Below, one piece after another: positions 6,959-16,381 of a stretch of 61,692 bases of DNA. Position 1 is the first letter of the stretch, and the number at the start of each line of letters is the position of its first letter. The position numbers and the translations under genes are program-made. Under the pieces are notes generated by a model. That model searched no databases. It was given only the letters and a program-made list of their open reading frames with translations, and was not told where the DNA came from. This DNA comes from Inquilinus limosus (GTDB taxonomy: Bacteria; Pseudomonadota; Alphaproteobacteria; DSM-16000; Inquilinaceae): assembly GCF_002195995.1 (NCBI RefSeq), contig NZ_NHON01000035.1, positions 1 through 61,692 of the forward strand, in the 5' to 3' direction.

Positions 6959-9958
6959 TCAGGACGTGCCGCTGCCGCTGTCGGGCCAGTCCTCCTCCGG
7001 GACGTCCCAGATGTCGCCGTTCTTCACGCCGTCGATCTCGTACTTGGTCAGATAACTGCTCAGCAGCTCTCCGAAATCATCGGCCCGCTTCTGCTGCTTG
7101 CCCTCGGCGATCAGGCCCGGAAGGAGCAGCGCCAGCGCGCCGACACCCGCCGCGGCCAGTCCGAAGACGCCACCCGCCAGCGCCGGGATCAGCCGGGCCA
7201 CGTTGGGGGCGAACAGCGCCAGCCCGCCCTCGACGGCGGAGGCCAGGCCCGCGATCGCCCCTAGCGAGCCCGAGGCGATGCTGATGCCGCCGGTGACCGT
7301 GTCGCCCTTCCGGATCGCCTGGACGCCGTCGAAGATGCCGTAGGCGCCGGCGGCGATGCCGACGATGCCGCCCAGGCCCTTGGCCGCCTGCTCCAGCTTG
7401 CCCAGGTTGGAGGACAGCTTGTCGGTGAGTTTGTCCTTATCCTGCAGCGCCTGGCTTTCCGGCGAGACATCGTCGAGCAGCGAGCCGACATGGTCGAGAA
7501 GATCGCCCTGCAGCTTGCCCTTCACGCCCGTCAGATAGTCCCGGTAGCCCTTGACGCCGCCCTCCGTCATGATCGTCGCGGTCTGGATCGAGCCGGTGGT
7601 GATGTCGACGATCTGCCGGTCGGTCAGCTTGCCGGAGCCGCTGGCGCCCTTGGCGATGGTGACACCGGCCAGGAACAGGCCGCTGACGCCGTGCAGGACG
7701 CCCTTGTCGGCGGCGCCCTTGACCGACGAATCCGGGCTGAACAGCTTGAGCTCGTTGACCGTCTTCGCGCCCTGGCGCAGCAGGTCCCAGTCGCCCCGGA
7801 AGCCGGCCAGGATCTGGTCCGGCTTCGCCACCGTCCCGTCCTGGTTGATGAACAGCTCCGGATTGTCCTTGCCGACCTGCTCGATGTAGGACTTGACCTT
7901 CTCCTCATCCAGCGTGTCGCCGCCATTGACGCCGAACGCCGTCTTCATGTCGTCGAACGACACGTCCTTGAAGGCGTTCTCCTGGGCGATCCGGGTGAAG
8001 TTCTCGCTCAGCTGCTTGTCGAACTTGCCGGTGAATTCGGGGTCGAGGGCGGCGTTGTACAGCGCGACCTCCATGCTGTACGCACTGGTGGCCTTCTCGA
8101 AGGAATTGGTCTTCAGCAGCTCGGTCAGGCGATCGCCGGACGCCAGCGACTTCTCGTAGAAATCCCGGAACTCGCCGGCGTGCTTGGAGTTCTTGACCGC
8201 GCCCTGGATATCCGCCGCGTCCTTGATGCCCAGGGCGCCCTGGAACGCCTGCGCCGACCCGAAGAATTCGGCTAGGACGGCCTGCTGATCCGTCTTGCCG
8301 TCCTTCGTCCTCGCGTCCCACAGGCCGTCGAGGGTCTTGCCGGACTTGATCTCGCTGTCATAGCTCTTCTGCAGGGCGTCCTTCAGGCCCTTGTTGTCGT
8401 CCAGCAACTTGGTGATCTGCTTGGCGCTGTTCTCGCCCAGATACTTCACCACCTCGGGGTCGCTCTGCAGGGTCTCGATGTGGTCGTTGACGTCCTCGAG
8501 CAGCTTCTGCGGATCCGGATGGCTGCGCACGCGGTTGGCGATGCTGACGATGGAGTAGTCGTCCTTCCACATGCCGGCCGCGGCGCCCTGGGTGATCAGC
8601 TGCTGCGCGGTCAGCAGGTCCTGCAGAGCGGCGGCCTTTTCCTCGGTGGAGTGCTTCTCCGGGTGCTCGAAGATGTCCTTGTCCAGCTTGCTGGTGTCGA
8701 CGCCCGAGACGGTGTTCCGGTCGGCGACGCCGGACAGGAACGAGATGGCCGAGGCGGCATCCTTCGGGGCCTGGCTCGTCAGCCAGTTCTTGACGTCGCC
8801 CTGGCTGAGCTTGCCGTCGGGCTTGAGCTTCAGCGGGTCCTGGGCCGTCTCGATCGTGCCGAACGCGCCGGGCTGCGACCAGAAATCCAGCGCTTCCTTG
8901 AATTCCTGGCTGATCTGCGGGTTCTCGTCCTTGTATTTTTTCAGGGCGTCGGCCGTCAGGGTGTCGCCCGAGCCGGTCTTGCCCCGGATCGCATCGAAAT
9001 TCTCGCCGAGGATGGCACCGTACAGGGCGATCTTCTTCGACGCGTCGTCGGCGTCGGGGTTGGCCTTCAGGAAATCCTTATAAGCGCCGATGTCCTCCGG
9101 CTTCTTCACGTCCCTGATGGTCTCGAAGCCGTATTTGCCGAAATCCTGAAGTCGTCCGGCCTCGGTGCCGTGCCTGGCCTCGCCGCTCTTGGTGAAGCCG
9201 TCGATGCTGCTGTTGGCGACGTCGTCGCCGGACAGCGCGTTGTCGTCCTCGTCCATCATCGTGACGCGATCGAGAACCTGGATCGCCCGGTAGGCGGCAT
9301 CGGCGTCGTGCTCGAAATCGCCGACCCGCTCCTTCAGCATGTCCTTGACGCCGCTCTGGTTCCCCAGGTTCTTCAGCAGGGGGTTGCCGTCGATGATGTC
9401 CTGCGCCGAGCGCTTGTCGCCGTCCGGCAGCTCCCATTTGATGCCCGCCTTCTCGGCCTGCGCGCGGGCGTCCTTGTCATCGCCGGCTGAGGCCGGGGTC
9501 TCCAGCTTGCCCTTCAGGTTGTCGAAGCCGTATTTGCCGAAATCCTGCAGGCGGCCGGCCTCGGTACCGTGCCGGGCGTCGCCGCCCTTGGTGAAGCCGT
9601 CGACACGGCCGTTGTTGACGTCGTTGCCGGCGATCCTGTTGCCGTCCTCGTCGAACTTCTCGACATGCTCGAGAACCTGCACCGCCCGGTACGCGGCGTC
9701 GGCATCCGTATCGATGTCGCCGACCCGCTTCTCCAGCATGTCCCTGACGCCGCTCTGGTTCCCCAGGTCGCGCAGCAGCGGCGTATCGTTGATGATGTCC
9801 TGCGCCGAGCGATTGTCACCCTTCGGCCGCTCCCACTGTATTCCCGCATCCTTGGCTGCTTTCGTGGCCTCTTCCCAAGCATTGACGGTTTCGGGGTCCG
9901 TTTCCGACTTGGCCTTGCTTGGGCCCGGATGGGTGGTCGCGGCGTCGATCTTCACCAT
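6959..9958 (-). CDS. HrpF/NolX/HrpK-type translocon-like protein
   Basis: A 999-residue protein without signal peptide. Two N-terminal imperfect repeats of about 112 residues (about 37-148 and 170-281) share motifs NRSAQDIIN/KRSAQDIID, LLxxLGNQSGVxDML, DADAAYRAxQVL and ARHGTEAGRLQDFGKYGF. The long middle is charged and helical. The C-terminus carries three Gly/Ala-rich hydrophobic stretches at about 863-952, then an acidic tail. Paired N-terminal repeats plus hydrophobic C-terminal segments match Xanthomonas HrpF and rhizobial NolX, pore-forming type III translocators. No type III apparatus or chaperone gene lies in the window. The family call rests on architecture and recalled motifs; secretion and function are inferred. 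Confidence 0.65.
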   Translation of the reverse strand: MVKIDAATTHPGPSKAKSETDPETVNAWEEATKAAKDAGIQWERPKGDNRSAQDIINDTPLLRDLGNQSGVRDMLEKRVGDIDTDADAAYRAVQVLEHVEKFDEDGNRIAGNDVNNGRVDGFTKGGDARHGTEAGRLQDFGKYGFDNLKGKLETPASAGDDKDARAQAEKAGIKWELPDGDKRSAQDIIDGNPLLKNLGNQSGVKDMLKERVGDFEHDADAAYRAIQVLDRVTMMDEDDNALSGDDVANSSIDGFTKSGEARHGTEAGRLQDFGKYGFETIRDVKKPEDIGAYKDFLKANPDADDASKKIALYGAILGENFDAIRGKTGSGDTLTADALKKYKDENPQISQEFKEALDFWSQPGAFGTIETAQDPLKLKPDGKLSQGDVKNWLTSQAPKDAASAISFLSGVADRNTVSGVDTSKLDKDIFEHPEKHSTEEKAAALQDLLTAQQLITQGAAAGMWKDDYSIVSIANRVRSHPDPQKLLEDVNDHIETLQSDPEVVKYLGENSAKQITKLLDDNKGLKDALQKSYDSEIKSGKTLDGLWDARTKDGKTDQQAVLAEFFGSAQAFQGALGIKDAADIQGAVKNSKHAGEFRDFYEKSLASGDRLTELLKTNSFEKATSAYSMEVALYNAALDPEFTGKFDKQLSENFTRIAQENAFKDVSFDDMKTAFGVNGGDTLDEEKVKSYIEQVGKDNPELFINQDGTVAKPDQILAGFRGDWDLLRQGAKTVNELKLFSPDSSVKGAADKGVLHGVSGLFLAGVTIAKGASGSGKLTDRQIVDITTGSIQTATIMTEGGVKGYRDYLTGVKGKLQGDLLDHVGSLLDDVSPESQALQDKDKLTDKLSSNLGKLEQAAKGLGGIVGIAAGAYGIFDGVQAIRKGDTVTGGISIASGSLGAIAGLASAVEGGLALFAPNVARLIPALAGGVFGLAAAGVGALALLLPGLIAEGKQQKRADDFGELLSSYLTKYEIDGVKNGDIWDVPEEDWPDSGSGTS

Positions 9959-10170
9959 GTGACTCGCTTCTCCTGCTCCCGCTTCAGTCCGATGAGACCG
10001 AGGATCGCATCGAGCCTAGGGCCAGCATGTGAAGTGCATGTGACAGGACAGGGCCTTTTTTCCTACGAGCCCCCACCGCCGGTCACGCCGTCGTGCCCGC
10101 CCGGCGTGATTAGGGCGCGACGCCGCCGCGGGGCTGGGCTAAGAACGGCCGATCCCGACCGGAGACCGGC

Positions 10171-10683
10171 ATGGTTCAGCCCGACCTGTTCACCGATCGC
10201 GGCGCCGTCTTCAGCGATTGCGGCCGCTATCGCACCCTGCTGTGGCGGCGCTGGGACCCGGCGGTGCCGCCGGCCAACTTCCTGCTGCTGAACCCGTCCA
10301 CCGCCGACGAGATCAGGAACGACCCGACGGTCGAGCGCTGCGAGCGCCGGGCCCGGGCGATGGGCTATGGCGGGCTGATCGTCACCAACGCTTTCGCCCT
10401 GCGCTCGACCGACCCCAAGGCGCTCTATGCCGAGGCCGATCCGGTCGGTCCCGGCAACCCCGAGGCGATCGTCGAGGCCGCCCGGGCCGCGGCGCTGGTG
10501 GTCTGCGGCTGGGGCCGGCATTGCGACGCCGTGCGTCCCGGCTGGGGCCGCGCGCTGCTGCGGATGCTGGGCGATGCGGGAACGGTGCCGCACGCCTTGG
10601 CCATCACCGCCGACGGATCGCCCAAGCACCCGCTCTATGTCGGCTACGCGGTGCAGCCGGCGCCGGTGCCCGCCATCGCCTGA
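10171..10683 (+). CDS. DUF1643 domain-containing protein
   Basis: A 170-residue protein with the DUF1643 signature: a Cys/Tyr/Leu-rich start (FSDCGRYRTLLWRRWD), the block LLLNPSTADEIRNDPTVERC, then NAFALRSTDP and VVCGWGRH. The family is widespread and of unknown biochemical function. ATG 10171 has GGAGA seven bases upstream. The preceding 200 bases back to the translocon-like gene contain both genes' 5' regions and nothing else I can assign. Confidence 0.85.
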   Translation: MVQPDLFTDRGAVFSDCGRYRTLLWRRWDPAVPPANFLLLNPSTADEIRNDPTVERCERRARAMGYGGLIVTNAFALRSTDPKALYAEADPVGPGNPEAIVEAARAAALVVCGWGRHCDAVRPGWGRALLRMLGDAGTVPHALAITADGSPKHPLYVGYAVQPAPVPAIA

Positions 10684-10794
10684 GAGGCCTGCGGCGCCCC
10701 TCGCCTCCGCCGGCGCGCCGGCTTAAGATCGAGGCGATCCGGGGGTTCCCGTCGGACCCGGCCGCCGCCCCTCCCGGATCGCGCGAGGGGATGC

Positions 10795-11247
10795 ATGCTC
10801 CAGGCCTCCAGGGACCGACGCCCGCTGACCAGCCGTGATCCGGACAGCCAGCGCATGCCCGGCCTCGCGGTCGCGCTGCACGCCCTCGGCATCCTTCTCT
10901 TCGTCGCCGGCCTCCTGGCCGGCTATGTCCTGGCCGCCCGGCTGATCGGCACCGCCAACCTGCTCGGCCAGGTCTCCGCCCTGATCCCCGACCGGCCCGC
11001 CGACATGCTGGCGGCGCCGGATGCCCGCATCTCGGCGCTGGCCGACATGATCGGCGACGGGCCGGGGCTGGGCCGGCAGCTGCGGACCGAGGCCTGGACC
11101 ATGGGCGGCGGCGCCGTGGTCGCCGGGCTGGTGCTGTGGCTGCTCTGTGCCGGCCTAGCCTCGACCCTGTCCCGGCTGCAGCGGATCGAGGCGGCGCTGC
11201 ATTTTGGGTCCGCCCGCCCATCCCGGCCGGAATTCACGAAGGATTAA
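10795..11247 (+). CDS. Two-helix inner-membrane hypothetical protein
   Basis: A 150-residue protein with two predicted membrane helices (about 24-48, ALHALGILLFVAGLLAGYVL, and about 103-122, GGAVVAGLVLWLLCAGLAS) separated by a polar, probably periplasmic loop. GAGGGG six bases before ATG 10795 supports this start; ATG 10855 is an alternative. The C-terminus is short and basic. No family recognised. It is followed by 73 bases and another small hypothetical gene on the same strand. Confidence 0.65.
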   Translation: MLQASRDRRPLTSRDPDSQRMPGLAVALHALGILLFVAGLLAGYVLAARLIGTANLLGQVSALIPDRPADMLAAPDARISALADMIGDGPGLGRQLRTEAWTMGGGAVVAGLVLWLLCAGLASTLSRLQRIEAALHFGSARPSRPEFTKD

Positions 11248-11320
11248 CGACCACTGTCCTATTCCCGCACCAAACAGGCTTCGGCCGACAAGCCTGCATT
11301 GGAGTCGGAGGTCGAGATCC

Positions 11321-11614
11321 ATGGCCGGAGGCCAGCCCCGCGCGCCGCGTTCCGAGATCGCCGAATGGGCTGCCCGCTACCTGGAGCGGCTGGACCAGCC
11401 CTTCGACGATTGGGAGGCCGATTTCTTCCGCCGCGGCTGCAGCTTCCTGTCGCGCCGCCTGGCCACCGGCGCCGCCTCCAGCTGGCGCTCGATGACGCTG
11501 CCGCCGGAGCGGCGCGACGAGGTCTATTCCGGCCCCCTCGCCGCCCGGCCGCTGACCGTCGAGGAAACCGCCCGGCTCCGCGGCATGCTGCAGCGGATCG
11601 TAAGGGAGGGGTGA
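11321..11614 (+). CDS. Small conserved-looking hypothetical protein
   Basis: A 97-residue soluble protein starting at ATG 11321, with a GGAGTCGGAGG ribosome-site region upstream. It is rich in Arg, Trp and acidic residues (EWAARYLERLDQPFDDWEAD), with one cysteine in RRGCSFLSRRL and a C-terminal LTVEETARLRGMLQRI helix. No domain is recognised. Codon use resembles neighbouring genes, so it is likely a real gene. It converges on the tRNA-Lys unit. Confidence 0.6.
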   Translation: MAGGQPRAPRSEIAEWAARYLERLDQPFDDWEADFFRRGCSFLSRRLATGAASSWRSMTLPPERRDEVYSGPLAARPLTVEETARLRGMLQRIVREG

Positions 11615-11674
11615 GAGAGCGGCGGTCATGAGCGCCGGCGTCGTCACCCAGGTCGCCCGGGACGGATCGCGGGC

Positions 11675-11701
11675 AAAAAGAAAGGCCCGCCGAAGCGAGC
11701 C
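11675..11701 (-). terminator. Rho-independent terminator of tRNA-Lys
   Basis: On the minus strand, GGCTCGC-TTCG-GCGGGCC forms a strong stem with a TTCG tetraloop, followed by TTTCTTTTT. It sits 22 bases past the tRNA 3' end. Confidence 0.8.
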
Positions 11702-11722
11702 TGCTCTTTCCATCCCGCGAAC

Positions 11723-11798
<76 letters not shown>

Positions 11799-11866
11799 GT
11801 TCGCTCGGGACGGCCGGTGATATAGCCGCCGGCCGGACGGGTTGCAACCCTTTCTTCACGAAAGTC

Positions 11867-13726
11867 TCAACCTTTATCGCTGCCCTCTCCCGGGGCGGCC
11901 GACAGGAGGCGCCGGCCGGACTCGCGCTGCTGGCATTCCAGCAGGATGTCGCGGGCGATCGGGGCCGCGTATTCGCTGCCGCCGCCGCCATGCTCGACGA
12001 TCACCGAGCAGGCGTAGCGCGGCGCGCCGACCGGGGCGTAGGCGACGAACCAGGCGTGGTGGCGCTGGTTCCACGGCCAGTTGTCCGGGTTCACGCCGGC
12101 GGCGCGCTCGGCCATGGTGATGCGGCGGACCTGGCTGGTACCGCTCTTGCCACCCATCTCCATGCCCTTCTGCTTGATCTGCGACCGCTTGCCGGTGCCG
12201 CGGGTCATCACCGCGACCGTGCCCTCGATCACCGTGTCGATATGGCTCTTGGCGACGCCGATCGGCGGCGCGTCCGGCACCTCGGGCATCGCCTCGCCGC
12301 CGACCGCCATGACCAGCCGCGGCACCACCGCCTTGCCGCCATTGACCAGCCGCGCGGTCATGGTGGCGAGCTGCAGCGGCGTCGCCAGCACATAGCCCTG
12401 GCCGATGCCGGCGATCAGCGATTCGCCCATCTGCCAGGAGGTGCCCATCGCGCCCTCCTTCCAGGCCTTGTCCGGCATCAGCCCCGGCCGCTCGTTCGGC
12501 AGGTCGACGCCGAGCTTCTGGCCGATGCCGAACTTGCGGGCGCCCTCGGCCAGCCGGTCGATGCCCAGCCGCCGCGCCATCTCGTAGAAATAGACGTCGC
12601 AGGACTGGGCCATGGCGTCGACCACGTTCAGGCTGCCATGGCCGCCGCGCTTCCAGCAGTGGAAGCGGTGGTCGCCGAGATCGACATAGCCGGGGCAGAA
12701 CACCCGCTGGTCCGGCGTGACCACCCCGGCCTCCAGCGCCGTCGCCGCCACCGCGATCTTGAAGGTCGACCCCGGCGGGTACTGGCCGTTGATCACCTTG
12801 TTGTTGAGGATGCCGTACGGATCTTCGACCAGGCGGCGCCAATCGGTCGTGCTGATGCCGTTCGGGAACAGGTTGGCGTCGAAGGACGGGTGCGAGGCCA
12901 TGGCCAGCACGTCGCCGCTGTGCACGTCCATGATCACGGCGGCGGCGCTGAACTCGGTCTTCAGCCGCTCCATGACGTAGCGCTGCAGATCGAAATCGAT
13001 GGTCAGCCGCACCTCCTGGCCCGGCTTGCCCTCGTCGCGGTTCAGCTCGCGGATCACCCGGCCGACGGCGTTGACCTCGACCTGGCTCGACCCGGCGACG
13101 CCGCGCAGGTCGGTCTCGTACTGCCGCTCGATCCCCGACTTGCCGATGCGGAAGCCCGGCAGGCTCAGCACCGGCTCCCCGGTCAGGTCGGCCTCGGCCA
13201 CCGCGCCGACATAGCCGATGATATGGGCCATCTCGACGCCGAACGGATAGCGGCGGGATTCGCCGACCTCGATCGACAGGCCCGGCAGCTCCGGCCCGTT
13301 GACGTCGATCCAGGAGACCTGGTCCCAGCTGAGGTTCTCCTTCACCGTCACCGGCACGAAGGCGCGGCGGCGCTTGACGTCGCGGATGATGCGGGCCAGG
13401 TCGGCATCGGTCAGCGGCACGTTCTGCCCCAGCCGGCCGAGCACGCCCTGGATGTCCTTCGCCTCCTCCGCCACCAGCACGACGCGGAAGTTCTGGTCGT
13501 TCACCGCCATCTGGGCGCCGAAGCGGTCGGTGATCAGGCCGCGCGACGGGGCCAGGAGCCGCATGTTGATGCGGTTGGATTCGGCCAGGACCTTGTAGCG
13601 GTCGCTCTCCTCGACCTGGAGGTAGTAGAGCCGCCCGCCCAGCACGCCGAGCAGGCCGAGCTTCAGCCCGCCGAGGGCCAAAGCGCGGCGGGTGAATCCG
13701 CGCGAGCGGTCCGCGTCGCGGTCCAT
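11867..13726 (-). CDS. mrdA: Penicillin-binding protein 2, peptidoglycan transpeptidase
   Basis: A 619-residue elongasome D,D-transpeptidase that cross-links peptidoglycan during side-wall growth. It has a short basic N-terminus, one membrane anchor (LGLLGVLGGRLYYLQV), a PBP dimerisation domain and a transpeptidase domain. The catalytic SxxK is in PPGSTFK, the second motif is SCD in AQSCDVYFYEMA, and the third is KSGT in GGKSGTSQV. The start at 13726 overlaps the mreD stop (ATGA), so translation is coupled. rodA, the usual glycosyltransferase partner, does not follow; the next gene is tRNA-Lys. Confidence 0.95.
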   Translation of the reverse strand: MDRDADRSRGFTRRALALGGLKLGLLGVLGGRLYYLQVEESDRYKVLAESNRINMRLLAPSRGLITDRFGAQMAVNDQNFRVVLVAEEAKDIQGVLGRLGQNVPLTDADLARIIRDVKRRRAFVPVTVKENLSWDQVSWIDVNGPELPGLSIEVGESRRYPFGVEMAHIIGYVGAVAEADLTGEPVLSLPGFRIGKSGIERQYETDLRGVAGSSQVEVNAVGRVIRELNRDEGKPGQEVRLTIDFDLQRYVMERLKTEFSAAAVIMDVHSGDVLAMASHPSFDANLFPNGISTTDWRRLVEDPYGILNNKVINGQYPPGSTFKIAVAATALEAGVVTPDQRVFCPGYVDLGDHRFHCWKRGGHGSLNVVDAMAQSCDVYFYEMARRLGIDRLAEGARKFGIGQKLGVDLPNERPGLMPDKAWKEGAMGTSWQMGESLIAGIGQGYVLATPLQLATMTARLVNGGKAVVPRLVMAVGGEAMPEVPDAPPIGVAKSHIDTVIEGTVAVMTRGTGKRSQIKQKGMEMGGKSGTSQVRRITMAERAAGVNPDNWPWNQRHHAWFVAYAPVGAPRYACSVIVEHGGGGSEYAAPIARDILLECQQRESGRRLLSAAPGEGSDKG

Positions 13727-14244
13727 CAGTCCGCCGCCCGCAGGAAGCCGCGATGCACCTGGATGAACAGCCAGGCCAGCGGCGGGAAGATGGCGATGGT
13801 CACGGCCAGCCGGATCAGGAGCGGCCGCGGCGGCACCACGGCGACGTCGTAGAGGCCGACGCCGATCCATTCGACCAGGGTGACCGCGGCGGCCAGCACG
13901 GCGAAGCCGAGCCACAGCACCGCGAAGGGCTGCCCGGCCAGGAAGCGGCGCTGGCGCAGCAGCACCCACTGGCACAGGAGCAGGATCGCGGCGTGCAGGC
14001 CTATCGGCGAATCGGTCAGCGCGTCATGCAGCAGGCCGACCAGGAACAAGAGCCACATCGGCATCAGGTCCGGCCGGTACACGCCCCAGTAATAGACCGA
14101 GGCCAGCGGCAGCAGCGGCGCGATGCTGCTGTAATAGGGCAGCTGCGTCGGGGTCACGCCGACCAGCACCAGGATCAGCGTCACGGCCCCGGGGGCGGCG
14201 TGGCGGGCGGCGAGGTCGAGCTTGTGCAGCAGGTCCCCGGTCAT
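13726..14244 (-). CDS. mreD: Rod shape-determining protein MreD
   Basis: A 172-residue polytopic membrane protein with about five hydrophobic helices. It has the typical MreD features PLLPLASVYYWGVYRPDLMP and GLLHDALTDSPIGLHA. It links MreC and the wall-synthesis enzymes at the membrane. Four-base ATGA overlaps with mreC upstream and mrdA downstream show tight operon coupling. Confidence 0.92.
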   Translation of the reverse strand: MTGDLLHKLDLAARHAAPGAVTLILVLVGVTPTQLPYYSSIAPLLPLASVYYWGVYRPDLMPMWLLFLVGLLHDALTDSPIGLHAAILLLCQWVLLRQRRFLAGQPFAVLWLGFAVLAAAVTLVEWIGVGLYDVAVVPPRPLLIRLAVTIAIFPPLAWLFIQVHRGFLRAAD

Positions 14245-15119
14245 TGCGCGAAGCCGGGCACGGGCTGCATCGCCATGCCGGGATCGAGCGTGCGGAAATC
14301 GACGACCTTGACGTAGGGGATGGCCTCGAGCGGCTCGATCGGCTGGATCCGGATGGTGGCGTCCTGCGCCGCGGCGACGACGCCGACCGGCAGGCCGGCC
14401 GGGAACATGCCGCCGGCGCCGGAGGTGACGATGCGGTCGCCGACCCGGATCGAGGCGTCCGGCGGCAGGTACAGGAGGCGCGGCCGGTCGGTGTTGTCGC
14501 CACCGACCACGGCGCGCTGCTGGGTGCGCTCGATCGTCACCGGGATGCGGGCGTTGAGGTCGGTGATCAGCAGCACCCGGGCGGAATGGTCGCCGGTCTC
14601 GACGATCCGGCCGATCAGGCCGCGGCCGCCGAGCACCGCCTGGCCGTCGCGGATGCCGTTGGCGGATCCCAGATTGATCGTCAGGCTGCGCACGAAGGCG
14701 CCGCCATTGTCAGCCACCACCCGGGCGGTGAGGAAGGAATGGGCCGAATCCGGGGTGTAGTTCAGCAGGTTGCGCAGCGTCAGGTTCTCGGCCTCCAGCC
14801 GGAACGCGACGTCCTGGTACTGATGCAGCGTCGACAGCTCCTGCCGCAGCCGGGCGTTCTCGCCGCGGATGTCGGACAGGCTCTGCACCTCGGTCACCAG
14901 CCGGGCGACGCTGGCCGCCGGGCGCGACATGGCGTCGAGGATCGGCGCCACCGCGTCGACCACGCGAGCGCGGACGCCATCCAGCAACACGGCGTCGATC
15001 TTGCCGACCATCAGCAGGCTGACCGCGGCGAACAGCAGGAGGCCGAAGGAGAATCGGTGAGCGACGGCCCTGACTGCCGCGATGCGAACCGCCGGTCTGC
15101 TCCGTTGCATCACCCGCAT
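14241..15119 (-). CDS. mreC: Rod shape-determining protein MreC
   Basis: A 292-residue bitopic protein. A basic N-terminus precedes one membrane helix (FSFGLLLFAAVSLLMVGKID), then a coiled-coil (LSDIRGENARLRQELSTLHQ) and a periplasmic beta-rich MreC domain containing GLIGRIVETGDHSARVLLIT and TSGAGGMFPAGLPVG. It connects cytoplasmic MreB to PBP2. It is 79 bases from mreB and overlaps mreD. Confidence 0.94.
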   Translation of the reverse strand: MRVMQRSRPAVRIAAVRAVAHRFSFGLLLFAAVSLLMVGKIDAVLLDGVRARVVDAVAPILDAMSRPAASVARLVTEVQSLSDIRGENARLRQELSTLHQYQDVAFRLEAENLTLRNLLNYTPDSAHSFLTARVVADNGGAFVRSLTINLGSANGIRDGQAVLGGRGLIGRIVETGDHSARVLLITDLNARIPVTIERTQQRAVVGGDNTDRPRLLYLPPDASIRVGDRIVTSGAGGMFPAGLPVGVVAAAQDATIRIQPIEPLEAIPYVKVVDFRTLDPGMAMQPVPGFAQ

Positions 15120-15198
15120 GTTCCGTCCGTCGCCAACGGTTGCAGCGGGGCCCTCGCCGTACCCCGCTATGCCCTTACAATAACGCCGCTTTCAGATC

Positions 15199-16344
<1,146 letters not shown>

Positions 16345-16381
16345 TCAAGCGGAGAGTCGGCGCGACTCGGGGCGCCCGGAC

